Assembly: GCF_019734195.1 (NCBI RefSeq) | Contig: NZ_JAASHM010000001.1 | Span: forward strand, 186,001-250,000 | Origin: Clostridium sp. K13 | GTDB taxonomy: Bacteria; Bacillota; Clostridia; Clostridiales; Clostridiaceae | Direction of reading: 5' to 3' | DNA: 64,000 nt | In this document: one piece after another, positions 1 through 9,526 of the stretch | Layout: every line of letters begins with the position of its first letter | Position numbering within the stretch: the first letter of the stretch is position 1 | Notes under the pieces: generated by a model | The model's input: only the letters and a program-made list of their open reading frames with translations | The model's database searches: none | Told to the model about the DNA's origin: nothing | Position numbers and translations under genes: made by a program

Positions 1-927
1 TTTAATCACGTATCAGTTTTACTGAATGAATGTTTAGAAGCACTTAATATTAAAGAAAATGGTATTTATGTTGACGGTACATTAGGAGGAGCAGGTCATT
101 CTTCTGAAATTCTTAAAAGATTATCAAATGAAGGAAGACTTATAGGTATAGATCAAGATAAAGATGCATTAAGAGCAGCGGGCAAAAGGTTACAGAATTA
201 TTCAAATGTTACTTTTGTACATAACAATTTTCATAATATAGGGGCAATCTTAGAAGAGCTTGAAATTGAAAAAGTAGATGGGATTCTAATGGATTTAGGA
301 GTTTCTTCTTATCAATTAGATGAAGGTGAAAGAGGCTTTAGTTATATGAAGGATGCACCTTTAGATATGAGAATGAATAGAGAAAATAATTTTTCTGCAT
401 ATGAAGTTGTTAACGAATATAGCGAAGAAGAATTATATAGAATCATAAGAGATTATGGTGAAGAGAAATTTGCTAAAAGAATAGCTAATTTTATTGTAAC
501 TAGAAGAAGTGAAAAAAATATAGAAACTACATTAGAGCTAGTTGAAATAATAAAAGATGCAATTCCTGCAAAGGCGAGAAGAGAAGGACCTCATCCAGCG
601 AAAAGAACTTTCCAAGCTATTAGAATTGAAGTAAATAGTGAACTTTCAATTTTAAATAAGGCTATAGAAGACGGGGTTAATAAGCTAAATAAAGGTGGAA
701 GAATGGCTATAATAACTTTCCACTCTCTAGAAGATAGAATAGTAAAAAATAAGTTTAGAGATTTAGCTGTATCTTGTAGATGTCCAAAAGAATTTCCAAT
801 TTGTGTTTGTGGAGAAAAAGCAAAAGTAAAAGTTATAACAAGAAAGGCAATAGACCCTTCAAAGGAAGAGGTTGAAATAAATCCAAGAAGTAGAAGTGCA
901 AAATTAAGAGTAGTAGAAAAAATATAA
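1..927 (+). CDS. rsmH: 16S rRNA (cytosine-1402 N4)-methyltransferase RsmH, 5' end cut off
   Basis: RsmH (MraW) uses S-adenosylmethionine to methylate N4 of C1402 in the decoding centre of 16S rRNA. Frame 1 is open from the first base, and its first residues ([10 protein letters not shown]) are the usual RsmH N-terminus, so only a few codons are missing. Visible motifs are the SAM loop [10 protein letters not shown] near the start, [20 protein letters not shown], and the C-terminal FHSLEDR and cysteine-rich [14 protein letters not shown] segment. About 308 residues are seen, against a usual length near 310. It is the first gene of the dcw cluster and is followed after 40 bp by ftsL. An internal ATG at 289 cannot be the start because the SAM-binding region lies upstream of it. 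Confidence 0.97.
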   Translation, partial: FNHVSVLLNECLEALNIKENGIYVDGTLGGAGHSSEILKRLSNEGRLIGIDQDKDALRAAGKRLQNYSNVTFVHNNFHNIGAILEELEIEKVDGILMDLGVSSYQLDEGERGFSYMKDAPLDMRMNRENNFSAYEVVNEYSEEELYRIIRDYGEEKFAKRIANFIVTRRSEKNIETTLELVEIIKDAIPAKARREGPHPAKRTFQAIRIEVNSELSILNKAIEDGVNKLNKGGRMAIITFHSLEDRIVKNKFRDLAVSCRCPKEFPICVCGEKAKVKVITRKAIDPSKEEVEINPRSRSAKLRVVEKI

Positions 928-967
928 ACATATAAATATTATGAAAATTGGCAGGGATGTGAATAAA

Positions 968-1444
968 ATGGGAGTTAGGGAATATGATTATATAAGAGGA
1001 AATACAGCTTTAGCACCAGAGAGAAAAGTTAAGGAAATAGATAAAAAAAGAGAGATACAAAGAAAAGAGAGAGAAAAAAAGGCTTATCAAAAAAGAAAAA
1101 GTTTTTTAGTTAGTGGCTTAACAATTGGTGCCATTATGTTTGCATTAGGAGCTACAACTTTATATTTAGATGGAAAAATACATGATCTTCAAAAACAATT
1201 ATTAATTTTAGAAGGTAATATGAAGGAAGAAGAAGATGTGAATGCAGCAATTAATGTAGATATGCTAAAATTTGCGTCCTTTGATAAAATAAAAAGCACT
1301 GCAGAAAATGAATTGGGAATGGTTTATCCAAGTTCAGAAAGTACTATAAGTATTGATATGTCAAAAGAATACTTTGCACATTTAAATAATGAGGAAAGTA
1401 AGAAAAGTGGTTTACTACAAAAAATTATAGCGGCGTTTAATTAA
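968..1444 (+). CDS. ftsL: FtsL-like cell-division protein
   Basis: Small bitopic membrane protein of about 158 residues in the ftsL position between rsmH and the penicillin-binding protein. It has a strongly basic cytoplasmic N-terminus, one membrane helix (about residues 47-67, FLVSGLTIGAIMFALGATTL) and a short extracellular coiled-coil region (KIHDLQKQLLILEGNM). FtsL normally forms a trimer with DivIB/FtsQ and DivIC/FtsB to activate septal wall synthesis. An upstream ATG at 941 exists, but the AGGGATGTG sequence fits the ATG at 968 better. FtsL sequences diverge strongly, so the assignment rests mainly on position and topology. Confidence 0.8.
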   Translation: MGVREYDYIRGNTALAPERKVKEIDKKREIQRKEREKKAYQKRKSFLVSGLTIGAIMFALGATTLYLDGKIHDLQKQLLILEGNMKEEEDVNAAINVDMLKFASFDKIKSTAENELGMVYPSSESTISIDMSKEYFAHLNNEESKKSGLLQKIIAAFN

Positions 1445-1542
1445 TGGATAGTTTATAGAGGTGTAGACACAAGGTATATCGTAGCAGTAGTATTTTAAAC
1501 TTTTATTATTCATTAATTAAATGTTTCTTGGAGGAATTTAAT

Positions 1543-3738
1543 ATGAATAAGAAAGGGTTTAAAGATAGAGCAGTCATGCGTAAAAGAATGGTATTAGCTC
1601 TATGGTTTATTACTGCTGTGTTTGCCTTGTTAATTATTAGGTTATCCTATATTATGATTGTTAAAAGAGACGACTATTCTAGTAGAGCTGAAGATCAATG
1701 GACAAGTGAAGTTAGAATAGATGCAAGAAGAGGTAGAATTTTAGATAGAAATGGAAATGAGTTAGCTGTTTCAGCTAATGTTTACAGAATAGACTTTGAT
1801 TTAAATTCTATTAGGCAATATTTGAAGAAAAATGAAAAAAGTACTGATGATATTGCACCATTAATTGCAGAAGCTGTAGATATGAATACAGCTACCGTTA
1901 AGGATAAGTTAGAAACTAAGCTTGCAAATGGTAATGATGCTGGTTCAGCGATTTTAGTAAGAAGAATCGAAAAGGACTTAGCAGATAAAGTTAAGGAATT
2001 AAATATTCAAGGTGTTATAGTATCACCGGATACTCAAAGATATTATACAGAAGGACAATTTTTATCTCATGTTCTTGGAAGTACTAATAGTGATGGACAA
2101 GGTTTAACAGGAGTAGAACTTCAATATAATGAATATCTTTCAGGAGTTCCAGGTTTAAGAATAACTGAATTAGATAGAAATAGCGAAGCGTTAGATTATA
2201 CAATATCAAATTTTACTGCACCTATTGATGGAAAAGATGTAACATTAACTATAGATAAAAATTTACAAGCTATAGCTGAAAAGGTAGCAGAAAAAGGACT
2301 TGTTGATAATAAAGCAAAGAGAGTTTCTATACTTATAATGAATCCGCAAAATGGAGAAATATTAGCTATGGTTAATGAACCGGATTTTGATCCTAATAAT
2401 CCTTTTGCAGGATATGAAGATTTTATAGGTGAAACAGATGCTGAAAAGCTTCAAAAAATGTGGAGAAATAGCTTAGTTAATGATACATTTGAGCCAGGAT
2501 CAATATTTAAGGTAGTTACTATGTCAACAGCTATTGAAGAAGGTTTGGTTTCTGAATCTGATACTTTTAATTGTGGAGGTAGTCTACAAGTTGGACCACA
2601 CACTATCCATTGTTGGAAAAGAGCAGGTCATGGAAGTCAAATATTACCTGAAATTCTTCAAAATTCATGTAACGTTGGTTTTATGAAATTAGGAGAAAAG
2701 ATAGGTGCTGAAAAACTTGTTGAGTATATTAAGAAGTTTGGATTTGGGCAAGTTTCCGGAGTTGATTTGCCAGGAGAAGCAAGAGGAATAATAAAATCTG
2801 CTGAAAATATGAATGATGCAGACCTTGCAACAATATCTTTTGGTCAAACAAATACAGTTAATGCTGTTCAATATATGGCAGCATATAATGCTATAGTTAA
2901 TGGTGGAACATTAATTCAACCTCATGTTATGAAATCTATTAGTCATGTAGATAGCAAAGGTAACATGATAGTTGATGAAGAATTTGAACCAAAAACTACA
3001 GAAAATATAATCTCAGAAGAAACAGCTGCTACTTTAAGAGATTATTTAGAAAGAACAGTAAATCAAGGTGGATCTAATAAAGTTTATTTAGAAGGATATC
3101 ATATTGGAGCTAAAACAGGTACTGCACAAAAGGTAAACCCTTTAACTGGATCTTATGAATCAGGCAAGTATATATCATCTATGGCAGGGTTTGCAACTGT
3201 TGAAAATCCACAAATAACTGTTTTTCTAAGTATAGATGAACCAAGTAATGGTGCTTACTATGCAGGTGTAGTTACAGCTCCACTAGGAAAGGTATTATTA
3301 GAAGATATTTTTAACTATTTAGATAGTGAATTCTCACAAGATGATAATGTGATTTTGAAAGATATAGTTATTCCGGAGTTACGTGGATTATCAGTGTCAG
3401 ATGCTAAAAAAGCTTTAAAGGAATATAATTTAGAGTGTACTGTAGAAGGTGATGGAGAAACAATAACCAATATGCAACCTTATCCAGGATACACTGTTAA
3501 GGAAGGATCTACAATAAATCTTTACACAGATCAAAATGCAACATATAATAAAGATGTTGTTATGCCTGATGTAAGAGCTTACTCAAAGGAATCAGCTATA
3601 GAACTATTAGATAGTTTAGGAATAAAATATACACTTCAAGGTGAAGGCGTAGTAATAAATCAAAATATTCCTAGCGGAGAACTAATTTCACAGGGTACTA
3701 CTGTAAAGCTAACATTAAGTTCAGAGTATGGAGATTAA
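1543..3738 (+). CDS. Class B penicillin-binding protein with two PASTA domains (FtsI/SpoVD family)
   Basis: Monofunctional transpeptidase that cross-links peptidoglycan during septation or spore-cortex formation. The 731-residue protein has an N-terminal membrane anchor (about 22-42), a PBP dimerisation domain, and a transpeptidase domain with the active-site SIFK (Ser about 320), SCN (about 375) and KTGT (about 524) motifs. Two C-terminal PASTA repeats follow, beginning near VIPELRGLS and VMPDVRAYS. The ATG at 1543 is preceded by TTGGAGGAA with good spacing; the TTG at 1528 overlaps that site and is unlikely. Two PASTA repeats resemble division PBP2B, whereas SpoVD usually has one; sequence reading alone does not settle which it is. 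Confidence 0.92.
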   Translation: MNKKGFKDRAVMRKRMVLALWFITAVFALLIIRLSYIMIVKRDDYSSRAEDQWTSEVRIDARRGRILDRNGNELAVSANVYRIDFDLNSIRQYLKKNEKSTDDIAPLIAEAVDMNTATVKDKLETKLANGNDAGSAILVRRIEKDLADKVKELNIQGVIVSPDTQRYYTEGQFLSHVLGSTNSDGQGLTGVELQYNEYLSGVPGLRITELDRNSEALDYTISNFTAPIDGKDVTLTIDKNLQAIAEKVAEKGLVDNKAKRVSILIMNPQNGEILAMVNEPDFDPNNPFAGYEDFIGETDAEKLQKMWRNSLVNDTFEPGSIFKVVTMSTAIEEGLVSESDTFNCGGSLQVGPHTIHCWKRAGHGSQILPEILQNSCNVGFMKLGEKIGAEKLVEYIKKFGFGQVSGVDLPGEARGIIKSAENMNDADLATISFGQTNTVNAVQYMAAYNAIVNGGTLIQPHVMKSISHVDSKGNMIVDEEFEPKTTENIISEETAATLRDYLERTVNQGGSNKVYLEGYHIGAKTGTAQKVNPLTGSYESGKYISSMAGFATVENPQITVFLSIDEPSNGAYYAGVVTAPLGKVLLEDIFNYLDSEFSQDDNVILKDIVIPELRGLSVSDAKKALKEYNLECTVEGDGETITNMQPYPGYTVKEGSTINLYTDQNATYNKDVVMPDVRAYSKESAIELLDSLGIKYTLQGEGVVINQNIPSGELISQGTTVKLTLSSEYGD

Positions 3739-3749
3739 GAATTTTACTT

Positions 3750-3786
3750 TTTAGCATGTGGTAAATACACATGCTAAATTTATGTG
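3750..3786 (+). terminator. Hairpin after the PBP gene, weak terminator
   Basis: A perfect 11-bp stem (TTTAGCATGTG at 3750-3760 with CACATGCTAAA at 3768-3778) has a 7-nt loop and a short T-rich tail (TTTATGTG). The short tail suggests partial termination between the PBP gene and murF. Confidence 0.5.
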
Positions 3787-3904
3787 TAAATAAAGTGTTA
3801 ATCTTTTACTTTTAGAATATTGAGCTAGAAGTATGTCTATAATTAAAAGAAGTATACTTAGTAATGAGAAAATAATATTTAAAGATGAAGGTAGAGTGAT
3901 TATT

Positions 3905-5263
3905 ATGGAGATGACTTTTAAGGAAATGCTAAATGCAATAGACGGAGAAGTTATAGTACAAAAAGAAGAAGCTAATTTTAATAAGCTATGTATTGATACA
4001 AGAAAAGTAGAAAAAGATAATGTGTTTTTAGCAATCAAGGGAGCTAATTTTAATGGAAATGATTTTGCAATAAAAGCTTTAGAAAGTGGAGCATCTGTTG
4101 CTATAATAGATGAAGTTAAGTTTGATGAGCAAGATGCACAAGGTAAGGGAACTATAATTAAGGTAAAAAATACAAGAGAAGCACTATTAAACTTAGCTAA
4201 ATTCTATAGAGAAAAATTAGGTCTTAAAGTTGTTGGAGTTACTGGTTCAACAGGTAAAACGTCAACTAAAGACTTAATAGCAGCTCTTTTAAGTGATAAA
4301 TATAAAGTTTTTAAAACTAAAGGAAACTTTAATAATGATATAGGCTTACCACTTATGATATTAGAATTAACATCAGATTATGATGTAGCTGTATTAGAAA
4401 TGGGAATGAGTTCTTTAGGAGAAATAGAATTACTTGCAAGTGTTGCAAGACCAGACATTGGGGTTATAACTAATATTGGATTATCTCATATAGAAAACTT
4501 AAAAACACAAGAAAATATTTTAAAAGCTAAAATGGAAATTTCTACTTTCTTTAATAAAGAAAATGTATTAATTGTTAATGGTGAAGATAAGTTATTACAA
4601 AATATTTCATCAAATGTATTTAAAGTTAAAAAAATTGGTTATAATCATGAATATGATGTTTACGCATCTAATATTATATTAAGAGAAGAAGAAACAGAGT
4701 TTTTAGCTCATGCTTTTGGTGAAGAAGCTGTATTTAATCTACCAATGGCAGGTAAGCATAATGTATTAAATACAATGCTTGCAATTGAAGTTTCAGAATG
4801 TTTAGGTGTTTCTTTTAAACAAATGGTTAAAGGACTTGAAAATTTAGAAGCTACTTCAATGAGATTACAAGTTGTGAAAAAACAAGGACTTACTATAATA
4901 AATGATTGTTACAATGCAAGTCCAGATTCAATGAAATCATCTTTAGATGTACTTTCTGCTTATAAGAATGGAAGAAGAGTTGCTATTCTAGGAGATATGT
5001 ACGAGTTAGGTGATGAATCTGAAAAGGCTCATTATGAAGTAGGAAAATATGCGAAGGATAAAGTTGATACTTTAATAGTTATAGGTGGATACATAAAAAA
5101 CTTCAAAGATGGATTCGATAGTGATAATATAATCATGTATAATACTAAAGAAGAATGCATAAAAGAATTAGAAAATATTGTTAAGCTAGATGACGTAGTA
5201 TTAATTAAGGCATCTAGAGGTGTTAAACTAGAAGATGTTGTTAAAAAATTAGAAGAGATGTAA
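3905..5263 (+). CDS. murF: UDP-N-acetylmuramoyl-tripeptide--D-alanyl-D-alanine ligase MurF
   Basis: Cytoplasmic Mur ligase that adds D-Ala-D-Ala to the UDP-MurNAc tripeptide using ATP. The 452-residue protein has the N-terminal Mur ligase domain (CIDTRKV), the ATP-binding loop GSTGKTSTK (about 114-122), the central GNFNNDIGLP and EMGMSS motifs, and the C-terminal NDCYNASPDSM and ILGDMYELG signatures typical of MurF. The ATG at 3905 gives the normal family N-terminus (MEMTFKEM); codons further upstream are AT-rich and not family-like. It sits where murE or murF is usually found, directly before mraY. Confidence 0.95.
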   Translation: MEMTFKEMLNAIDGEVIVQKEEANFNKLCIDTRKVEKDNVFLAIKGANFNGNDFAIKALESGASVAIIDEVKFDEQDAQGKGTIIKVKNTREALLNLAKFYREKLGLKVVGVTGSTGKTSTKDLIAALLSDKYKVFKTKGNFNNDIGLPLMILELTSDYDVAVLEMGMSSLGEIELLASVARPDIGVITNIGLSHIENLKTQENILKAKMEISTFFNKENVLIVNGEDKLLQNISSNVFKVKKIGYNHEYDVYASNIILREEETEFLAHAFGEEAVFNLPMAGKHNVLNTMLAIEVSECLGVSFKQMVKGLENLEATSMRLQVVKKQGLTIINDCYNASPDSMKSSLDVLSAYKNGRRVAILGDMYELGDESEKAHYEVGKYAKDKVDTLIVIGGYIKNFKDGFDSDNIIMYNTKEECIKELENIVKLDDVVLIKASRGVKLEDVVKKLEEM

Positions 5264-5270
5264 TTCAACG

Positions 5271-5303
5271 AAGGAGGTGAACTGCTAATTATAGCAGTAA
5301 AAT
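5271..5303 (+). promoter_or_regulatory. Strong ribosome site followed by a hairpin before mraY
   Basis: A near-perfect Shine-Dalgarno sequence AAGGAGGTGA (5271-5280) has no start codon at the usual distance. It is followed at once by a perfect hairpin, ACTGCT/AGCAGT with loop AATTAT (5281-5298), and then AAAAT and an ATG at 5304. If the hairpin forms, the ribosome site is brought to about 5 nt from that ATG. A second ATG at 5319 has its own GGGGGAT site. Confidence 0.6.
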
Positions 5304-5318
5304 ATGGGGGATAGTACT

Positions 5319-6290
5319 ATGAACATATTACCAGGAGAGATAACAAAAATATTAATATTAACTTTTGTAATAGGGCTTATTATAGCTTTAATACTTGGCC
5401 CGATTACAATACCACTTTTAAGAAGATTAAAGTTTGGTCAAAACATTAGAGAAGAAGGACCTAAGAGTCACTTAAAGAAAGCAGGAACGCCTACAATGGG
5501 TGGAATAATGTTTATTCTTTCAACTGCAATAGTTATGCTTATCATGAGTGATAGCTTTAGCGAAAAAGGAATGGTAGCATTATATTCACTTATTGCATTT
5601 GGATTTATTGGATTCCTAGATGATATCTTAAAGATATTAAAAAAGCAAAGTGAAGGATTAAAGGCATGGCAAAAGATGCTTCTTTTACTAATAGTATCTG
5701 GAGCATTTGGTTACTATAGCTATGTTAATTTACCACATGATATTGTGATACCATTTACTAGCTTTAAGCTTCCTTTAGGTGTGTTATATGTTCCATTTGT
5801 TATATTTGTTTACGCAGCTATGACAAATGCTGTTAATTTAACAGATGGATTAGATGGATTAGCATCTACAGTATCAGTTTTAGTTTTAACATTTTTCGGA
5901 GTTTTAACATTTATACTTAAAGATTATTCACTAACTGTATTTTCAGTAGCATTAATAGCAGGTTTAATTGGATTCTTAAAATTTAATGCATATCCTGCAA
6001 AAGTATTTATGGGAGATACAGGCTCTTTAGCTATTGGTGGAGCTATTACTACTATAGCTATAATAAGTGGTAATCCATTAATAATAGTAATAGTTGGAGG
6101 AATTTACGTTGTAGAAGCTTTATCAGTAATAATACAAGTTACTTCCTTCAAGTTAACAGGAAAAAGAGTATTTAAAATGGCTCCAATTCATCATCATTTT
6201 GAACAATGTGGATGGAATGAAGTAAAAATAGTTACAGTATTTTCAATAATAACAGTTATTTTATGTATAATAGGGTTTTTTGCAATTTAG
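5319..6290 (+). CDS. mraY: Phospho-N-acetylmuramoyl-pentapeptide-transferase MraY
   Basis: Polytopic membrane enzyme that transfers phospho-MurNAc-pentapeptide to undecaprenyl phosphate, forming lipid I. Recognised motifs are the [14 protein letters not shown] segment, FIGFLDD, the catalytic [13 protein letters not shown] stretch, FMGDTGSLA and the HHHFEQCGW motif near the C-terminus, with about ten membrane helices. Length is 323 residues from the ATG at 5319, which has GGGGGAT 7 nt upstream. The ATG at 5304 would add MGDST and could be served by the strong upstream site across a hairpin, so the start is open. murD, which usually follows, is absent here. Confidence 0.96.
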   Translation: MNILPGEITKILILTFVIGLIIALILGPITIPLLRRLKFGQNIREEGPKSHLKKAGTPTMGGIMFILSTAIVMLIMSDSFSEKGMVALYSLIAFGFIGFLDDILKILKKQSEGLKAWQKMLLLLIVSGAFGYYSYVNLPHDIVIPFTSFKLPLGVLYVPFVIFVYAAMTNAVNLTDGLDGLASTVSVLVLTFFGVLTFILKDYSLTVFSVALIAGLIGFLKFNAYPAKVFMGDTGSLAIGGAITTIAIISGNPLIIVIVGGIYVVEALSVIIQVTSFKLTGKRVFKMAPIHHHFEQCGWNEVKIVTVFSIITVILCIIGFFAI

Positions 6291-6312
6291 TAATTAAATT
6301 GGAGGAATGTCT

Positions 6313-7437
6313 ATGAGTTTTTATAAGCCCAAAGTGAAAAAAGAAATGGGGCAAATTGATTATGGTATGTTTTATACCTTGTGTATACTACTATCAATAG
6401 GTGTTGTTATGGTATACTCAACAAGTTCTTTTTATGCTATGTTTCATAATAACGATAGTATGTATTTCTTTAAAAGACAATTGATTTGGGCAATAATAGG
6501 TGTAATATCAATGACTGTAATGATGTCTATAGATTATCATAAATTAAAAAAGATAACACCTAAATTACTTTTATTAACAATACCATTATTAATTGCTGTA
6601 TTTTTCTTTCCAGCAATTAATGGTGCAAAAAGATGGATTTCATTAGGTCCATTATCTTTTCAACCATCAGAGTTAACAAAATATGCAGTTGTTATGTTTT
6701 TAGCACTTAGTATAGATATTAAAGGGGATAAAGTTAAGGATTTTTGGCACGGATTAGTACCCTATTTATGTGTATCAGGTTTCTTTGCTGCTCTTATTTT
6801 AGCTGAGCATAATATGAGTATTGCTTCTATTATAATGATAGTTACTTTTTTAATGCTCTTTGTAGCAGGTGGTAAGATTAAGCATTTGTTTGGAATTATT
6901 ATGCCAGCGATGTTAACATTAGCAATATTCTTTATTTTTAGTTCAGACTATAGAAGAGAAAGAATGTTAAACTTTATTGATCCATGGAAGGATGCAGCTG
7001 ATGCTGGATATCAATTAATTCAATCTTTCTTAGCATTAGGTTCAGGTGGGCTTACGGGTCTTGGTCTTGGTCAGTCAAGACAAAAGACTTTATATATGCC
7101 AGAACCACATAATGACTTTATCTTTTCTATAATAGGAGAAGAAGTTGGATTAATTGGTTGCTTGGTTATTATAACTTTATTTTTAATATTTATATGGAGA
7201 GGGGTTAGAGTTGCTATGAATGCAAAGGATACTTATGGTAAGCTTTTAGCAATGGGTATTACTTCAATTATAGCAGTTCAAGCTATTATAAATATTGCTG
7301 TTGTTACTGGATCTATGCCGGTTACTGGAGTACCTATGCCGTTTATTAGCTATGGTGGAACGTCCCTAGTAATAAACTTGACGGCAATGGGAATATTGTT
7401 AAATATATCAAGGCAAGTTGAAAAGAAAATAGATTAA
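6313..7437 (+). CDS. ftsW: Lipid II polymerase of the SEDS family (FtsW/SpoVE)
   Basis: SEDS glycosyltransferase that polymerises lipid II with a partner class B PBP, probably the one encoded at 1543-3738. About ten membrane helices are visible in 374 residues, with the family motifs GAKRWISLG, FQPSELTKYA, AEHNMSI and the C-terminal PVTGVPMPFISYGGTS. The start at 6313 is chosen because GGAGGA lies 6 nt before it and directly abuts the alternative ATG at 6307. It could equally be named spoVE, because the two families are not separable by eye. murG does not follow it. Confidence 0.94.
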   Translation: MSFYKPKVKKEMGQIDYGMFYTLCILLSIGVVMVYSTSSFYAMFHNNDSMYFFKRQLIWAIIGVISMTVMMSIDYHKLKKITPKLLLLTIPLLIAVFFFPAINGAKRWISLGPLSFQPSELTKYAVVMFLALSIDIKGDKVKDFWHGLVPYLCVSGFFAALILAEHNMSIASIIMIVTFLMLFVAGGKIKHLFGIIMPAMLTLAIFFIFSSDYRRERMLNFIDPWKDAADAGYQLIQSFLALGSGGLTGLGLGQSRQKTLYMPEPHNDFIFSIIGEEVGLIGCLVIITLFLIFIWRGVRVAMNAKDTYGKLLAMGITSIIAVQAIINIAVVTGSMPVTGVPMPFISYGGTSLVINLTAMGILLNISRQVEKKID

Positions 7438-7445
7438 TAATAGTT

Positions 7446-7480
7446 TTAAGAGCTTCTTGTTAAAGGGGCTCTTAATTTTG
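7446..7480 (+). terminator. Probable terminator after ftsW
   Basis: TTAAGAGC (7446-7453) pairs with GCTCTTAA (7468-7475) and is followed by a short T tract. The 107 bp from here to divIB are AT-rich. They include TGATAAAAT (7534-7542), which could be an extended -10 element for divIB, but I see no convincing -35. Confidence 0.6.
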
Positions 7481-7582
7481 TGTACAATATAAAAAGAATA
7501 ATGTAAAATAATTATAAAAAATTACAAGTTTTATGATAAAATTATAGTAAAAGATAGAAATTAAAAAGGAATAAGGTAACTA

Positions 7583-8431
7583 ATGAGAGATGTAAAAAAG
7601 TTTATAAAAGCTAAAAAGAGAAAAAAATTAATAAAAAAGATATCATTAATGACAATTGTTGTCGTTGTAGGTGTATTTATATTTCTTACTAAAGCTCCTA
7701 TATTTAATATTAAATCTATTGTTTTTAAAGGAAATGTCACAATTTCAAATGATGTTCTCTTAAGTGGAGTTAGTGATAGAGTTGGACTAAATATATTTAC
7801 AGTAAATCAAAAAGACATAAAGAAGGAGGTTTTAAGTAATAGATATGTAAGTACTGTGGAAGTTAAAAGAAAAGGCATTAATACATTAGAAATTACTATT
7901 ACAGAGGAAGCACCTGTATATTACATTAATAATGGAATAGAATTATTAATTATTAATAATGATTTAGAAGTTTTAGAGGAAACAGATAATATTGATGGTA
8001 GAAATTTAGTGGAGATTAAAGGTATTGATCTTTCAGCTAAGGATGATGAAAGTAGAGTTGATGAATTTAATTCATATAAGCATATTTTAAAGGCTTTCTA
8101 TCCATATATTTCTAAAAATAGAGAAGCGATATATCTTTCAAGTTTAGATATAAGTAATATTGTTAATATTATAGGATATATAGGAGATGTAGAAATATTA
8201 TTTGGTGATGATAGTGATATACACAATAAGATGGAAAATGTGTATAGAATTATGTTAGATAAGGATATAAACATTGCTAAAGGGTATATAAATGTTAGTT
8301 TTAATGGAGCTCCAGTAATAAAGGTTGATGAAGTTAAAGAAGAACCTACTATAGAAGAAGGTATATCTGAAGAAAATGGAATAATAGAAGATGCTTCAGA
8401 ACAAGGAGAAGATGTAGAACCAGTAGAATAG
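7583..8431 (+). CDS. divIB: Cell-division protein DivIB/FtsQ
   Basis: Bitopic division protein with a basic N-terminus, one membrane helix (about 20-38), a POTRA domain beginning APIFNIKSIVFKGN, and the FtsQ/DivIB beta domain (TITEEAPVYYINNG). An acidic, probably disordered tail rich in Glu ends the protein. It would form the DivIB-DivIC-FtsL complex that regulates septal peptidoglycan synthesis. Length is 282 residues. A weak AAGGAATAAGG ribosome site precedes the ATG. It begins a second transcription block after the hairpin at 7446 and leads into the DUF881/sbp genes, as in Bacillus. Confidence 0.9.
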   Translation: MRDVKKFIKAKKRKKLIKKISLMTIVVVVGVFIFLTKAPIFNIKSIVFKGNVTISNDVLLSGVSDRVGLNIFTVNQKDIKKEVLSNRYVSTVEVKRKGINTLEITITEEAPVYYINNGIELLIINNDLEVLEETDNIDGRNLVEIKGIDLSAKDDESRVDEFNSYKHILKAFYPYISKNREAIYLSSLDISNIVNIIGYIGDVEILFGDDSDIHNKMENVYRIMLDKDINIAKGYINVSFNGAPVIKVDEVKEEPTIEEGISEENGIIEDASEQGEDVEPVE

Positions 8432-8441
8432 GAGGGCAAAT

Positions 8442-9161
8442 ATGAAGAAGGTATTATCTCAAGTAGTTGTTGCAGTTGTCTGTGCATTTTTAGGGTTTTT
8501 ATTGACATATCAATTTAAACAGTTAAGCATAGCAAATAGTGGGAATATAGATTACGATAGTGCTGATATATTGTCAGAAATAGAAACGTTAAAAAAAGAA
8601 AAAGAGGACTTGCAAAAGAATAATGAAATTCTATCAGAAGAGTTGAAGAAACTTGAAGATGCAGCTGCAAAAGAAGGGGAAATTGAAGGAGAGATAAAAA
8701 AGCAACTTGATAATGCGAGAATGCAAATAGGGCTTTTAGATGTTAAAGGACCAGGAATTGTTATAACATTGACTCTTAAAAACTCAGTATTTGGTGCAAA
8801 TGGAACTCAAACAGTAAATACAGTAAGTGAGGAAGAAATTATAAACATAATTAATTCTTTATGGTATGCAGGTGCTGAGGCTATTTCAATAAACGAAATG
8901 CGAATTACACCACAAACAGGAATAAAAATGGCCGGAAGCTCAATTTCCATTGGATCGGCAGGTAGAGTAGATCCTAATAGTGAAATTGTTATAAAAGCAA
9001 TAGGAGATAAAAGTAAATTGAATCTTGCAGTAAACTTTCCAGGAGTTTTAGATTATGGGGCTTTAAAAAGCTATAATAACGATATTAAGCAAATGGATGA
9101 TATAACAATAGTTAAAACAACACAGTCTCTAAGATATGAATATATAAAGCCAGTTCAATAA
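8442..9161 (+). CDS. DUF881 family protein (YlxW/YlxX-like), first copy
   Basis: A 239-residue protein with one N-terminal membrane segment (about 5-23), a coiled coil (about 47-85) and a C-terminal DUF881 domain with the signature VKGPGIVITL. The domain also has the segment WYAGAEAISINEMRI. DUF881 proteins are found next to divIB and sbp in many Firmicutes, and their biochemical role is not established. AGGAGGG lies 7 nt before the ATG, 10 bp after divIB. A second DUF881 gene lies at 9527, so the small basic protein gene is flanked by two paralogues. Confidence 0.9.
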   Translation: MKKVLSQVVVAVVCAFLGFLLTYQFKQLSIANSGNIDYDSADILSEIETLKKEKEDLQKNNEILSEELKKLEDAAAKEGEIEGEIKKQLDNARMQIGLLDVKGPGIVITLTLKNSVFGANGTQTVNTVSEEEIINIINSLWYAGAEAISINEMRITPQTGIKMAGSSISIGSAGRVDPNSEIVIKAIGDKSKLNLAVNFPGVLDYGALKSYNNDIKQMDDITIVKTTQSLRYEYIKPVQ

Positions 9162-9174
9162 GGGAGGAATATTT

Positions 9175-9525
9175 ATGATAGCATTTATTGGTTTATTATT
9201 AGGGGTACTTTTAGGATTAATATTTGATGTAAATATACCAGAAAAATTTTCTCCTTATATGTCTGTTGCTATACTGGCATGTTTGGATTCAGTATTTGGT
9301 GCATTTAGAGCAACACTCAATAAAAATTTTAAGCCAGATATATTTATATCAGGTTTCTTTGGGAATGCCTTACTTGCAGCTGCTCTTGCTTATTTAGGTG
9401 ATAAATTAGGAATTCCTATATATATTGCAGCTGTAATTGTGTTTGGTGGAAGAATATTTGATAACTTTGGAACTATTAGAAGAATTTTATTAGAAAAATA
9501 TAAAAATAAACAAAGGGGTGATTAA
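9175..9525 (+). CDS. sbp: Small basic protein Sbp (DUF1290)
   Basis: A 116-residue hydrophobic protein with about three to four membrane helices and the DUF1290 features VAILACLDSVFGAFRA and FGGRIFDNFGTIRR. In Firmicutes it lies near divIB/ftsZ between DUF881 genes, as here. Its function is unknown, and it is presumed to be a division-associated membrane protein. GGGAGG precedes the ATG. Its last codons contain the ribosome site of the next gene. Confidence 0.9.
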   Translation: MIAFIGLLLGVLLGLIFDVNIPEKFSPYMSVAILACLDSVFGAFRATLNKNFKPDIFISGFFGNALLAAALAYLGDKLGIPIYIAAVIVFGGRIFDNFGTIRRILLEKYKNKQRGD

Positions 9526-9526
9526 G

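Noticed and set aside
3751-4038. A - strand reading frame opposite the start of murF.
   Set aside because: No ribosome site and no family similarity; the + strand murF explains the region.
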